NCBI GenBank assembly: GCA_028023455.1
Contig: JAQFVV010006341.1
Coordinates: 3,132,105-3,196,104, forward strand
Reading direction: 5' to 3'
Length of the DNA: 64,000 nt
From: Epiperipatus broadwayi
Taxonomy: Eukaryota; Onychophora; Udeonychophora; Euonychophora; Peripatidae
In this document: positions 35,703 to 48,862 of the stretch, piece after piece
Position numbering within the stretch: position 1 is the first letter of the stretch
Layout of the letters: each line of letters starts with the position of its first letter
The notes under the pieces: generated by a model
The model's input: only the letters and a program-made list of their open reading frames with translations
What the model was told of the DNA's origin: nothing
Databases searched by the model: none
Program-made: the position numbers and the translations under genes

Positions 35703-36850
35703 TATTATGTTAGAAAATTTACAATGAGTAATTGTAATACAGAATATATAAATTATGATAATCAATCAGATTTAAATCTATAATTATGATCATAAATCAT
35801 CATTTAACATTAAAATTCAGACCATTCTTATTCATTAATTTCAAAAAAAAATAACCGCTATCAGGTGAATTAGTTTTAAATGTTTGATTTCCACATCAAA
35901 ATGATGGTCTGACCTTTATATATTTTAAATGATGCTTATTTCTTTTATGGTATGAACGACTTCACAAATAATCAAACATAAATTTGGTGTCTAAACTATT
36001 GACATGATATTAAACACATATGATGTAGTATAATTTAAACTCATTTCCAACTCTACATGAAACTGCTGTACATCACACAACAAGAAAATCATATGCAATA
36101 ATTAAATAGTTCACCTCAGGTCTGTTTAACCCATCAAGTTTACAAGGTTATAGCACACTCTTCATTAAATTTTAATTTATAAGACCATAAACTATTATCT
36201 AATGTAAAAATTCAGACCAAGAGTAGTAATTAAAGTGAAAGGGTGAAACCTTCTAGCATGCACATTTTAGAATGCTTATATGACAGCCAATCAGATGTAA
36301 TGATGACTGAATAGGGAACTCTGAAGTCACAATACAAGACAGATTTTATAAGAAAAAGGTGGTTCCACCTTCTTCTTTACTTAAATTTCTATATATATAT
36401 AAGCCAGTCTGAAGAACTTTGACTTAAGAGTGTGAAGCTTTTAAAAAACTTCACATTTAACTCGCTGTGTATTACAACGAAGTAATTTTTTCAGAACTTA
36501 TAAAATTGACAGTATATTGAAGAGTAGTATAATTTTTTGTGTTAAATGGTGATTTAAAATCTTATAAATTTAGATTTAATGAAGAATATACTATACACCC
36601 ATAAATGTTATTGGTTACAGATATATGTGATAAGTATCTAATTATTATATTAATATAAAAATCATAAATTAATAATAAAAAATAGAACAATACAAATATA
36701 AAAGCATTCTATACAATGAAATGAGAAAATAGAATCTATATTAGAAATAAGTATTAAAAATAAATAAAATTGCAAAAAAAAAAAAAAATCCCTGTCAATA
36801 AATCAATTATAATCATTTTTAATTAGAAAAAAATATTAACAGACACTTAC
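35703..36850. other. Intron between E3 and the MRPS11 exon
   Basis: AT-rich, with no gene recognised. The donor GTAAGTG of the upstream exon lies at its right end on minus. Confidence 0.6.
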
Positions 36851-36925
36851 AGTTCCTATACTTAATCCTGTAGCTTGACATGCAACTGTAGTTTTCTTTT
36901 TTGCACTTTTAAAACCTTCTGTACC
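36851..36925 (-). CDS. MRPS11 internal exon (mitochondrial ribosomal protein uS11m)
   Basis: This 75-bp exon has 25 codons beginning GTEGFKSAKKKTTVACQATG. It matches the conserved S11 block (G-T/A-x-GF-K/R-x-x-KK-x-T...AAQ) that precedes the KGLGPGR block found in the exon at 2529-2594. The minus-strand acceptor is a T-rich tract ending ATCTCAG and the donor is GTAAGTGT. Both junctions are phase 0, so the two exons join in frame with the expected spacing between the motifs. The protein is nuclear-encoded and imported into mitochondria as part of the small ribosomal subunit. I could not find the preceding exon (the ASHNNT-type region) in the rest of the window. Confidence 0.9.
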
Positions 36926-39900
36926 CTGAGATAAAAAAAAAAACCCACATATGTGTAGATGTTAAAATTAATTACTTAATGATAACAGCAAATGAAATAT
37001 TGCTTATATCTATTATTTCACTACCATTTGAAATAGCAGCTAAATATGTTGAGAAAATCTAGAAATGTGAAAATATTTATAATAACTTGAATTTGAAATA
37101 TGTTCAATGTAGCTACTTCAATTATCTTTATATAAAGTCTTGATAAAAGAAAAGTGCTGATATAAGCATTTTCTTATTAATAGGAATAAGCATCAACTCC
37201 TAGTGATTATATAAGTATCATTTCTCCAGAAGGATTTATCTATCTGTTTGATTATTCAGGGCAGTCAAAGATATATGCATGATTGTGATGAAGGATGCAT
37301 TTGCCTCATTTATAAAACTATGTCACTTAAATTGTAACATAAAATAGCGATTAAGACAAAGAATTTTAAAAGAAAAAATAGGTATAATTTTAATATTTTA
37401 AAATACAGATCATAATTGTTAGATAATATGTTAATAATTTTCATCTATTTGGATCATGATGATTAAGGAAAGATTAAAAGATGACTTGGCATCACTTTCA
37501 TTAGAAATAACCCAATTATTGCCAGCACTCATAATGAGCTGAACAATATTATTTAAATTAGACTTTGTTAATAAATTTAAATTTCTTGTTTGCTATTCAA
37601 AGTGATGAATTTATAGATTTTGAATTATTAAAAAATTGCAGTCCCAAACTATTACATGAAGTAAAAGATTTATTAGTAGATTAAAAAAAAAATGGTAGAG
37701 ATTTTGAATCATTTCAATTAATGTTCCAGTTTTAGAATCTTATATATTCTATGTTCAGCAAATCAATTTGAAAGATTAGTTCTTATTATAATAGATTTCA
37801 CGTTTTTTTTTTAAAAATGAAAAGATAATATAGTGTGATGGGGATGAGGTTCAAATTCCATCACAAGTTTGGGATCAGTGAGCGCGATACAATATCTTAA
37901 AATAAAAAGGAATATATAAATGACAGACATATATGTCTGTGGATGTGCTATACATATACATGTAAGGTCTGAATATATTTTCATAATTATTTTAATAAGA
38001 TTGAAAGTTATTTTTGGTATTTAAAGTTTAAGGATAAAATAAATTAAAAAATTTATCTATTACTTTGACTTTCGTTAAAAATTTTGTTATTTGTTATCCC
38101 AACATTAATTAAAATTTTTATTATCTTTTATATAATAATTATTAAAGAATTTTGTTATCTGTTGCTTCAAAATTAATTAAGATTTTCATTATCTTTTATT
38201 CTATAATTATTGAATAATTTTGTTGTTTTTTTAGTTTGAAGAAAAATAATTTTTGTTTTATCATACTTAGGAAACTTAAATTCTGAAAACTTTTGTTAAC
38301 AAGAGACAAATTGAATAATTTATTCTTGGTAATATAGTTGCCTTTTGTAATGGGCATATTATATGATTGACCACATGAAAGTGATCGAGCATTTTTTTTT
38401 TGTGTTATAAATTATAAAAGGAAGTAAAAAGACTGAAAACTTAGTTAATCGTGTGTTGCTTCTTGTTAAAGTGGGGTGGAAAAAAAACTCTTGAAAAAGA
38501 ATGGAATTAATTGCAAAACCAATAAATACTGGCAGAAAGTAGAATTTTGTATCATAAAATCTTGTTAGGTTGTATTAATTGATAGATGATATCAATCCAA
38601 GGAAAAAAAAATTAATGATAGCATGTTCTGTCAACCTGTCAAAGTAATGTAACATGGGTGAAACATTCTGCACTAAATCTACAAAAATAAATCAAATAAA
38701 GTAGAAAACTTTTAAGTAGGCTAGCCCTGATTCATTATCATGTAATTCTATTCCTACCTGCAAACTAACAAATGCCTGCCTACAAAATTGCCTAGAAGAA
38801 ATCATTATACAAAAAGGTACCCATGAACCAAGAAAAAAGATTATGGTAAACACAATACCCTGAACATTGTTACCTCCATGGTTTGCAAAAAGAAAACAAA
38901 GGACAAAGAAAAAAAATTATTTACTATAGTAAGCTTACCAATTTTATTAAATGTAATCCTGGGAAATAAGGTTAATTTTTTTTTCTGTTATACTGATAAA
39001 TAGTTAACTATTATTATTATTTTTATATGTACTTATGAATGTGTTGCAAATTTATATTTTATTTTTTACTTTATTAAAACATATATGTGTATTTTTATTG
39101 TGTGTGGTAAAATGTATTTGTGTTTCAATTATAGGATATTAATAGTGACTAAAACATTCCATATTGTAATTTAGATTTGTTTGCATGTATATGTGAGTAG
39201 GCAAACATATATATATATATTATAGATATATGACTCATTTCACCCACATATATATTATTTAATTAAGAAAAAAATTTTTTTTCGTTTATATATATAGATT
39301 TATGTGTGCATTTATTATTATGTGATTTATAAATAGTTAATAAATAAGCAGTTGTAAAAAGAGAGGGTAATGAGAAACAATATTTAATATAGGGATTTAT
39401 TATATTTTATTAAATAATGTGTTGAAATTATTTAGCCATATTCTTATTAAAAAAAGCAGAGCAGAAAGAAAGTGTAAAATAAAGCATCAGGATTAGTAGA
39501 TTAGGATATGAAAATGTACACGTGTGAGTATGAATGTTTTAAACATAAAACATTTTTACACAAATCTTTTAATGACTAAGATTGCAGGCTTTGTTGTTTT
39601 TGTATTATCTAGATTGTAGATATCTAGAAAGGGAAGTGATGCTTGGATGTGATAAAAGTAACAATTAATCCTAAGTTTTTATAAATTGCGACAGACCGTC
39701 AAACTTGTGAAGCTATGATTTTATCTGAAGATAAGATTTCCAGGTGGTCCTTTTCTTTGATCAAAGATTCACAATATAAACGAATGAAACAATATTTAGG
39801 GGCAGTTTTTTTTTAATGTTATTAGGAAGAGATATAATGATCAGTTTATTCATTATTATTAGACAGAGATGTAGTGATTGAGTTCGTGAAAACCAAAGGA

Positions 39901-40027
39901 AATGGACAGTTCGCATATTTTTTCAAAAGAGAGTGAGCGATTGATTTTTTTTTTCACTCTTTAAAAATTGAGGAAGGAGAGAAAATGACTCTTGTTTTAA
40001 AGTCAGTATAGACGAAGATGTGCATAT
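36926..40027. other. Upstream MRPS11 intron, no gene seen
   Basis: AT-rich, with homopolymer and TA runs (about 39198-39220). Minus-strand splice-like signals near 38750-38810 exist, but the candidate 40-nt exon matches no part of uS11m. Confidence 0.5.
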
Positions 40028-40031
40028 ATAT

Positions 40032-40068
40032 TGAAACAGTAAGGTCTGCTTTGCAGATCTTCGTTTCA
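40032..40068 (+). repeat. E5 U3-terminal hairpin (left LTR)
   Basis: TGAAACAGTAAGGTCTGC pairs in two blocks with GCAGATCTTCGTTTCA. The same structure lies at 45670-45706 in the right LTR. Confidence 0.8.
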
Positions 40069-42901
40069 CCTTTTCTCACATATTTCCCACCCTCATACCC
40101 TTAGTTTGAACCCCAATCTATCGCAGTGTGTCTGCAATATGCTTATATACCGAAAATCCCGCAAACGACGAGTACAATGCTCGTATTATATATAAGTATA
40201 ACTCATGCCCAAATAAATAAAATATTATGAGATTATGTATATGTTCACATAATTTAGATTTATTTAAAAAGTAGGTTATATAAGTCGTAATTACGCACAC
40301 ACTATGATATGCATTTTAAAACATCAAAATTATAAATTGTTAATTAATTATTTTGTTTGAATCTATTTACAAAAATATTAGTCGTAATATATTTTTGATT
40401 TAAAATAAAATTCATGTTCGTTTAGTAAATAGATTCAAATATTGCAATTTAAAAAGTAAAATAATTTTCTTTTAATTTAATAAAAGTCATTCCAAATATT
40501 TCTGTTAAAATAAATGAGGGACAATAGTTTAATTATTTAATGTTATAGAAGCTTATCTAAAAATACAGATGTCCACTTAAAGTTTTCTTTTAATTAATAA
40601 AAGTAATATTAATTAAATCTAGTTTGTAATTCGAATGTCGACACGGAAATTAACAATAGAAATTAATTAAAATTTTGTTGAATTCTTTAGACATTCAAAT
40701 GGGTTTAATTACAGCTGATAAGTCCGATATATTTTTGTAACGCTCCAGGGCAGTTCTATTGTTCAATTCCACTATAAAAAGGAGGGTTTTCTTTTGTTCT
40801 CCATTCTGGTGTTTCTAATGAAATGTTTCTAGTCATTTGATGATGAAATGTTTCTAACCAAAATTATTCTAGTGTTTCTAATGAAATGAATCCAGTGAAA
40901 ATATTCTAATAAAATATTCTTCTAAATATATTTTCCTGAGATTTTAGCTACTTGTGCCTGCGAACTAAAATTTGAAGCCGAGTTTTCATCTCCAAATTAA
41001 TTTACCATGTTTACCACACCTATTGCTAACCGTGACATGACTGAGTAGAAGCGGCAAGAAGGTTATTTCTCTCCAAATGGCCGTCTGCTGCTCTAGACCA
41101 TCGGAAGCTATCACGTAAGGAACCCCGGAACTGCTACTGCTGCCAAAAATATGAACAATTCCAGATTTTGCTGCTGAATTATAAAACTTGCCGACCATCA
41201 ATCTACCTACAAATGCTTCTCCAGAGGTAACCGAAATTAACCCAAGAGCTCTTGTGATTCCTAACTAACATGCTATAGCTATTTTAAATTGTTTACTTTT
41301 ATTTCACATAACTTTATTATGTACTTCTTTAATGTGTTCAAATATAATCAACAGTTTTGCTCTCTATCCTTGGGTTAATATTTTCTATTTATTAAGCTTT
41401 CTTTTATTTTATTATGATAATGTGTCAGAATCATCTTTGACCGAGTGAATTATTCCCTTTGTTGAAAGTAAGACGCTGCTATTAAGGCATATTTTAAATT
41501 TATAAATAATTCCCAATTTTATTAGCTTGTAAATCACTCGTTCGAGGGCGATTCTAATCTTCTTTAATATATATAAAAATCAAAGTTTAAAATCTACACT
41601 TTTACTGATTTTAACCTAATATGAGAGTATGTGCAAGGTTAATGACTAAATGTGTCCCAAATGCATGATTGCGTAAATAAACCTATGCTTTCTTTTCAAA
41701 CACAAGCATGCATTTTCCTATTTTTAAATACTGTGTTCTACTTTAATTACAAAGTTCATCATTGATGTCGAGAATGTGTGGACCCTTTTAAATGAATTTC
41801 TGGGAATTTGATTGGGCATGTCTCTTAATGCAAGTAAAACCCATTTAGTATGTTTTATATACATTAGTTTAGTATTGCTGGTAAATGAATTGGTTGTTGA
41901 GACCGCTTTGTTTCGATTTCCAAGGATTTTACACGGCCAAGTCCGTTCTCTCTTCGCTTCCTGCGATTCCCAGGCAGAGTGTGTACTCAAATGTCACACC
42001 TGGGAATTAAACGCAGTCATCACCCAGTCGCTAAGTTTCGGCTGTTAGTGACAACACTTTCCTACAGGTTAGCAGCAAGCTGCCCTCCGTAGTCATTCCA
42101 AATATTTCACTATTGTTTTATTTATATATTTATTTTTACAAAGCATCCATGACTTAAACGTGTCACATGCTCCATCCTTTAATAAATTCATTACTAGCAA
42201 TACTGACCTCCCATCTGCTTTAATTATTATTATCAAATAAATGCCTTGATCACATACCCACTTTATTGCTTAGTAAGCTTTTGTCTGTGCTATTCTCGAA
42301 ATCAATAAATATTATATAACCCGTAATATCAAATATGTTATTAAACTTTTATAATTACTCAAAGCACCTTGCACATGTTCCCATCTCTTTAAGCACATTA
42401 TCGTAGTACTATTAGCCTGAGGGATAGAATATATAATTTTGTTTAAAACCTTTTGTCATTTATTGGAATGTAATGCCAACAATTATTTAGTAAGCGTCAC
42501 TGTCTCATATAGGCAGACAGTAGTGTTATATATATATATATTTCTCTATAAATAAATTTTTTAAATCATTTAAAACTAATTTTGATCTTTTACTTTATTG
42601 ATTCCTATCACTGTCTCGGTCTATATATCTATTTTCTACATTGCTTTTGTACATCCATAGATGTTAATTAGCAACCTAAACTTAGTATAGTCTTTTGTTT
42701 CTCCCTGACCACCGGGCACCAGTAAAAGGTTATACTAGTAGTAGCAACAGATGCGTTACCCTGTAGGTGGCGCTGTGAAATTTGGACTTTAGATTCGAAC
42801 TTGGTATATCTGGAAGGCAACCCCTCCTAGAATGTTCAGTTTCGTGTGTGGGGTTTGAATTCTGCAGTGTGTTAGTGAGATAGACGGTTCTGACTGTTAC
42901 A
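40032..42901 (+). repeat. E5 5' LTR
   Basis: This copy is 2870 bp. The first 37 nt (40032-40068) form the terminal hairpin with outer arms TGAAAC/GTTTCA and inner arms GTCTGC/GCAGAT. It is clearly homologous throughout to 45670-48493, with scattered substitutions and small indels. Confidence 0.95.
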
Positions 42902-42925
42902 CAGTATATTTTTTTTCCAGGTCCA

Positions 42926-42946
42926 TGGCTTGCCCAAACGTGGAGC
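42926..42946 (+). other. E5 primer-binding-like site
   Basis: TGGCTTGCCCAAACGTGG, followed by AGC, closely matches the lysine-tRNA-type site. It lies 24 nt after the LTR end; the spacer 42902-42925 starts CAGTATATTTTTTTT. Confidence 0.65.
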
Positions 42947-42951
42947 CTCAA

Positions 42952-43014
42952 TTATTTAAACACCCACATCCCTGTAGATCTTAATTATTTAAATACCCAC
43001 ATCCCTGTACCTTA
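42952..43014 (+). repeat. 30-bp tandem pair in E5 leader
   Basis: ATTATTTAAA(C/T)ACCCACATCC followed by CTGTA occurs twice in succession. Confidence 0.7.
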
Positions 43015-44271
43015 ATTTTAGTATTTTGTTCGTGTTTAATCACTCAAACCCCTTATATCTTGATATATATATTTTTCAAACTCTATATTATCTATATTGT
43101 TTATTTGCGTATATATTTCATATATTTTGTTTGACTTGGGCATTCAATTACGTATACTATATAATCTAAACTTGTCCAAACTTGCTATAGTGCGATACAA
43201 GTCATCTGTATTTATCTGTATTTATTGTTTCACTTAAGTCACGCTATGTATGCATAGCATAAATTACTGAAATATTGTCCCAAGTGAATATTGTGACAAT
43301 CTATGTATATTTCAAATCTTGTATTTTTCTATCAAAATAAAGTTTTATCGGCTCAACACTTAAGATAGCATAATAATAATTTTGTACGGTAATGACCTAG
43401 ACATAATAGGCTATCGTATGGAATTCAAAAATGTAATCATAAGTAAAATTTTGTAATCAATAAAAATGCGAATGTTTTAATAAGTGCCCGTAGTTAAATG
43501 GAATTTAAAATTAATTTTGGGAAGCTAACAGTCTATGGATATGTTTAACAGGTGATATTGCGCCTAAGGGTAATTTCACTAAACAGCGTTACTTCTAAAA
43601 TAAATTTTGTCACCAGGCTAAATTCTTTTGTATGTAATTTGTTTTTTTTCAACGTGTATAAATTTTTCTTAGACCAAATAATGAGACGTGAATCGGATCA
43701 ATAATTATAATGTAAATAAATATATATGTATGTTAATCTTAAATAAGAAGGAACGAAATAATTATACCCGGATCTAGCGAATGTTTATATATATAAATAA
43801 AATTGTGTGCATTTAAAAATATATATGTAAGCGAAATAATTTGACAGGTAGCATTTAAGAAATTTTCTATATATACGGGCAGTAATATATATATATGTTA
43901 GCAGCAGATTTAAACATGAAATGTTAGCAGTAGTAAAAGGGCAGTAATTGGGGTTTTAGTGGTAAATGTAAAAGCAGCAATTAGGCCAACAGAACCGAGA
44001 GGGAGATAGCCGATTAGCCATTGATAAAATTTGAAATCAAACGTAATAGTAATCGCAGAGTCAAACAAGGAAAATATAATAACAGTATTTTTTTTAACTG
44101 TATGAGTTTTAGTAAGTTCAACCATAAAACAGTTTAAAAGTTTTCTTTATCAATGCTATACATTGTGTTTTAAAAGTACACCAATTCGTTAAAAAAAAAA
44201 ATAAATTTTTTTTAGGATAAAATAGTTAGCAATAAAATAGTAAAAAAAAATCATCATCGTCGTCCAAGGCC
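43015..44271 (+). other. E5 leader, non-coding
   Basis: A long AT-rich leader. 43750-43774 (GGAACGAAATAATTATACCC...) is an inverted counterpart of 45511-45539 in the 3' region. I see no gene. Confidence 0.55.
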
Positions 44272-45338
44272 ATGGATAATACGGGGAACAACCACGATGA
44301 ACAACAACTGGACCCATCCGGATTTCTTGAATCTCCTCCAATAAGTATGAAACCTGTCCAGCGAATGAGCAAGGAAGATTCCAATCTGGAATATCTGGTG
44401 GAATTATTTAAGAGAAGTGAAGAGAGGGCATGAAAGCATGAAAAGGAAGCCCAAAGAAAAGAGTATAAAATGTTTACCAGGATGCTCCTCGACAAATTGG
44501 CACAAGTGAGAGAGGGACATAGGGCTCTCCAACGGAAACTGGACAAATACTGCTCAGAAAATCAAAAAAATATGAGTGAATGCCGAGATCAAACTGAGCC
44601 AAAATTAGTACAATACCTGGACAACAAAGTCCTACAGTATCAACGAGGCAGTGGACCTAAACCAAAGATGTCAGACCCCTAACAATGATCTATCACTTCA
44701 TCAAGTGCCCAGTAGTGGGATAAATACAACCCACAGGACCTTAATTCCAGACATCAGGGTTCAAACCCAACTTGCAAAGATAATAACCATTAAAATATTT
44801 CGAGGAGAAATAGGAGAAAACCCCCACCCACACCAGGATAGCCTGTGGGATTTCTTTCAGTTTTATAAAACAGATCCTCATGAACAGACTGCCATCGCTA
44901 GCCATCATTTATATGGCTATGCAAAAGATTGGTGGGGCATGTTGGCAAAAAAACTGAGCAACTTTGCAAATTACAGTAGCATGTTGTTAAAATATTATTG
45001 GAGTGAGGATCGGCAGAGCAGGATTCTAAATACCATTTGCCAGGAGAAGTACGGAGCGATCAAGGAAAGACATGCAATTTTTCATTCGCCAGGTCAATGG
45101 CCTTTGATCACTTAGCACGTTTGCGTTTTCTGATACTCATATCATACGCACCGTGCAACAGAATATGCTGTTACCGATACAACAGCTGATGGCGGGAAGC
45201 AGAATCAAAGAGGTGGAGGAAATGGCCGAATTCTTAACCACTCTGGATTTCAGTCCCTGGGCTAAAGAATTGTCAGACAAGGTAAAGAGGCCTGATAATC
45301 AGAGACTGCAGTCATCAAATTATAAAGGCAGTTATTAA
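44272..45338 (+). pseudogene. E5 gag remnant
   Basis: The likely start is ATG 44272 (MDNTGNNHDEQQ). The frame is interrupted by one TGA at 44431-44433 and otherwise continues to TAA 44680-44682; this part is charged and likely coiled coil. After a frame change the capsid domain follows (within 44651-45115): ITIKIFRGEIGENP, then YGYAKDWW, nearly the same as E1. A further frame change around 45110-45150 leads to the C-terminal block QQLMAGSRIKEVEEMAEF, ending at TAA 45336-45338. No zinc knuckle and no protease follow. Gag would form the particle and bind element RNA; this copy is broken. Confidence 0.9.
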
Positions 45339-45660
45339 CCACCAGACCCAGGATTATAGTAATTTTTTTAAAAAAAAAACAAAACAAAAGGGAATGGACA
45401 TGTCACAGGATAAATGAGAAAGAAAATCTGATGTCAAACAATGTTAAACTATTAAATTGTTGAAGGGGATAATAGAGAAAATGTTCGCTAGATGGTAGAT
45501 TTATTAATATGATCCGGGTATATAATTCAGCTTCGTTCCACCATTATATTTATATACTGTACGTTATATGGGTTAACTTGTAAATTTTTTTTATGCAGAC
45601 TTCATAGGTGGACACCTGTTGTAAGATCTTTTTTTTTACAATTTTTTTTGTTCCGTCACT
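45339..45660 (+). other. E5 3' non-coding region
   Basis: It contains GATCCGGGTATATAATTC (45511-45528), also seen near the 3' end of E1, and T-homopolymers. No pol sequence remains. Confidence 0.6.
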
Positions 45661-45669
45661 GAGGGAATG
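45661..45669 (+). other. E5 polypurine tract
   Basis: GAGGGAATG directly precedes the right LTR. It is short and has one T. Confidence 0.55.
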
Positions 45670-48493
45670 TGAAACAGTAAGGTCTGCTTTGCAGATCTTT
45701 GTTTCACATTTTCTCAACCCCAATCTATCATAGTGTCTGCAATACACTTATATACCAAAAATCCTGCCTAATTTTAAACCATGAGTACAATGCTCATATT
45801 ATATATAAGAATAACTCATGCCCAAATAAATAAAATATTATGGATTATGTATATGTTCACATAAGTTAATTTATTTAAAAAGTAGGTTATATAAGTCGTA
45901 ATTGCGCACACACTATGATATGCATTTTAAAACATCAAAATTATAAATTGTTAATTAAAGTTATTTTGTTTGAATCTATTTACAAAAATATTACAGTAGT
46001 AATATATTTTTGATTTAAATTAAAATTCATGGTCATTTAGTAATAGATTCAAATATTGCAATTTAAAAAGTAAAATAATTTTCTTTTAATTTAATAAAAG
46101 TCATTCCAAATATTTCTGTTAAAATAAATGAGGGACAATAGTTTAATTATTTAATGTTATAGAAGCTTATCTAAAAATACAGCAGATGTCCACTTAAGGT
46201 TTTCTTTTAATTAATAAAAGTAATATTAATTAAATCTAGTTTGTAATTCGAATGTCGACAAGGAAATTAACAATAGAAATTAATTAAAATTTTGTTGAAT
46301 TCCTTTAGGCATTCGAATGGGTTTAATTACAGCTGATAAGTCCGATATATTTTTGTAATGCTCCAGGGCAGTTCAATTGTTCAATTCCACTATAAAAGGG
46401 AGGGTTTTATTTTGTTCTCCATTCTGGTGTTTCTAATGAAATGTTTCTAACCAAAATTATTCTAGTGTTTCTAATGAAATGAATCCAGTGAAAATATTCT
46501 AGTAAAATATTCTTCAAAATATATTTTCCTGAGATTTTAGCTACTTGTGCCTGCGAACTAAAATTTGAAGCCGAGTTTTCATCTCCAAATTAATTTACCA
46601 TGTTTACCACACCTATTGCTAACTGTGACATGACTGAGTAGAAGCGGCAAGAAGGCTATTTCTCTCCAGAATGGCCGTCTGCTGCTCTAGACCATCGGAA
46701 GCTATCACGTAAGGAACCCCGGAACAGCTGCCAAAAATATGAACAATTCCAGATTTTGCTGCTGAATTATAAACTTGCCAACCATCAATCTACCTACAAA
46801 TGCTTCTCCAGAGGTAACCTAAATTAACCCAAGAGCTCTTGTGATTCCTAACTAACATGCTATAGCTATTTTAAATTGTTTTCTTTTATTTCACATAACG
46901 TTATTATGTACTTCTTTAACATGTTCAAATATAATCAATAGTTTTGCTCTCTATCCTTGGGTTAATATTTTCTATTTATTAAGCTTTCTTTTATTTTATT
47001 ATGATAATGTGTCAGAATGGTCTTTGACCGAGTGAATTATTCCCTTTGTTAAAAGTAAGATGCCACTATTAAGGCATATTTTAAATTTATAAATAATTCC
47101 CAATTTTATTATTTTGCAAATTACTCGTTCGAGGAGGATTCTAATATTCTTTAATATATATAATAATCAAATAGTTTAAAATCTACATTTTTATTGATTT
47201 GAACCTAATATGAGAGTATGTGCAAGGTCAATGACTAAATGTGTCCCAAATGCATGATTGCGTAAATAAACCTATGCTTTTTTTTCAAACCCGCAAGCAT
47301 GCATTTTCCTATTATTAAATACTGTGTTCTACTTTAATTATAAAGTTCATCATTGATGTCGAGAATGTGCGGACCCTTTTAAATAAATTTCTGGGAATTT
47401 GATTGGGCATGTCTCTTAATTCAAGTAAAACACATTTAGTATGTTTTATATACATTAGTTTACTATTTCTGGTAAATGAATTGGTTGTTGAGACCGCTTT
47501 GTTTCGATTTCCAAGGATTTTACATGGCCAAGTCCGTTCTCTCTTCGCTTCCTGCGATTCCCAGGCAGAGTGTGTACTCAAATGTCACACCTGGGAATTA
47601 AATGCAGTCGTCACCCAGTTGATAAGTTTTGGCTGTTAGTGACAACACTTTCCTATGGGTTAGCGGCGAGCTGCCCTCTGTAGTTATTCCAAATATTTCA
47701 CTATTGTTTTATTTATATATTTATTTTTACAAAGCATCCATGACTTAAATGTGTCACTACCTCCATCCTTTAATAAATCCATTACTAGCAATACTGATCT
47801 CCCATCTGCTTTAATTATTATTATCAAATAAATGCCTTGATCACATATCCACATTATTGCTTAGTAAGCTTTTGTCCGTGCTATTCTTGAAATCAATAAA
47901 TATTATATAACCCGTAATATCAAATATTTTATTAAACTTTTATAATTACTCAAAGCATCTTGCACATGTTCCCATCTCTTTAAGCACATTATCATAGTAC
48001 TATTAGCTCAAGGGATAGAATATATAATTTTGTTTAAAACCTTTTGTCATTTATTGGAATGTAATGCCAACAATTATTTAGTAAGCGTCCCTGTCTCATA
48101 TAAGCAGACAGTGGCATTATATATATATTTCTCTATAAATAAATTTTTGAAATCATTTAAAACTAATTTTGATCTTTTATTTTATTGATTCCTATCACTG
48201 TCTCGGTCTATATATCTATTTTCTACATTGCTTTTGTACATCCATAGATGTTAATTAGCAACCTAAACTTATCTTAGTATAGTCTTTTGTTTCTCCCTGA
48301 CCACCAGGCACCGGTAAAAGGTTATAATAGTAGTAGCAACAGATGCGTTATCACATAGATGGCGCTGTGAAATTTGGACTTTAGATTCAAACTTAGTACA
48401 TCTGGAAGGCAACCCCTCCTAGAATGTTCAGTTTTGTGTGTGGGGATTGAATTCTGCAGTGTGTTAGCGAGATAGACAATTCTGACTGTTACA
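45670..48493 (+). repeat. E5 3' LTR
   Basis: This copy is 2824 bp, bounded by TGAAACAG and CTGTTACA, with the target duplication ATAT directly after it. Confidence 0.95.
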
Positions 48494-48677
48494 ATATAAG
48501 TAATTCCCAGCAATATTAAGAAAAGAAATGGAACAAAATTGAATTTCTTGGAAGAAGTTATTGAAAATTCTATAAAATGATATTAATATATTTTGCTGTG
48601 TATAATACAATGAATTTGCATTGCTAAAGCCACTTCTGCTTCCTGAAATCTGACAGAATGGGTTAAATCACTAATAT

Positions 48678-48705
48678 ACTATGGACTCATATACCAGTCC
48701 ATAGT
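48678..48705. repeat. 10-bp hairpin
   Basis: ACTATGGACT (48678-48687) and AGTCCATAGT (48696-48705) are perfect inverted arms with an 8-nt loop. Confidence 0.6.
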
Positions 48706-48862
48706 AACCAAAAGAATGGACAAATTTAAAACCAGCCAAAGATGTCATCTCATTATCATCTTTGACAAGAGCCAAGAAGAAAGGAAAGATGAATAAAAGA
48801 CATATATAGCCATGTTTGATGAAGCTATCAATCAAATTTTTGTTAAAGTTTTCCTCATAGTC

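Larger units (their letters stand above)
2595..36850 (-). other. Giant MRPS11 intron (34,256 bp)
   Basis: The intron is bounded by GTAAGTGT (donor side, near 36850) and TATAG (acceptor side, 2595-2599) on the minus strand. It contains foldback repeats (3.3-4.8 kb) and LTR elements E1, E2, E3 and E4. The intervals 2595-3272 and 4167-4548 are plain AT-rich DNA in which I see nothing. E1 and E2 lie in the same orientation as the gene; E3 is antisense. Confidence 0.85.
40032..48493 (+). mobile_element. E5: gag-only LTR retrotransposon
   Basis: LTRs at 40032-42901 and 45670-48493 start TGAAACAG and end CTGTTACA. They are flanked by the 4-bp duplication ATAT (40028-40031 and 48494-48497). The 2768-bp interior has a primer-binding-like site, a gag remnant and a short purine tract, but no protease, RT or integrase. 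The LTR start TGAAACAGTAAG is the same as that of E1, and the Gag blocks match E1, so it is probably a deletion derivative of an E1 relative. Confidence 0.95.

Noticed and set aside
38751-38815. Minus-strand acceptor/donor-like pair around a 40-nt AT-poor segment, considered as the missing MRPS11 exon.
   Set aside because: Its translations do not resemble the uS11 ASHNNT region, and one frame has a stop.
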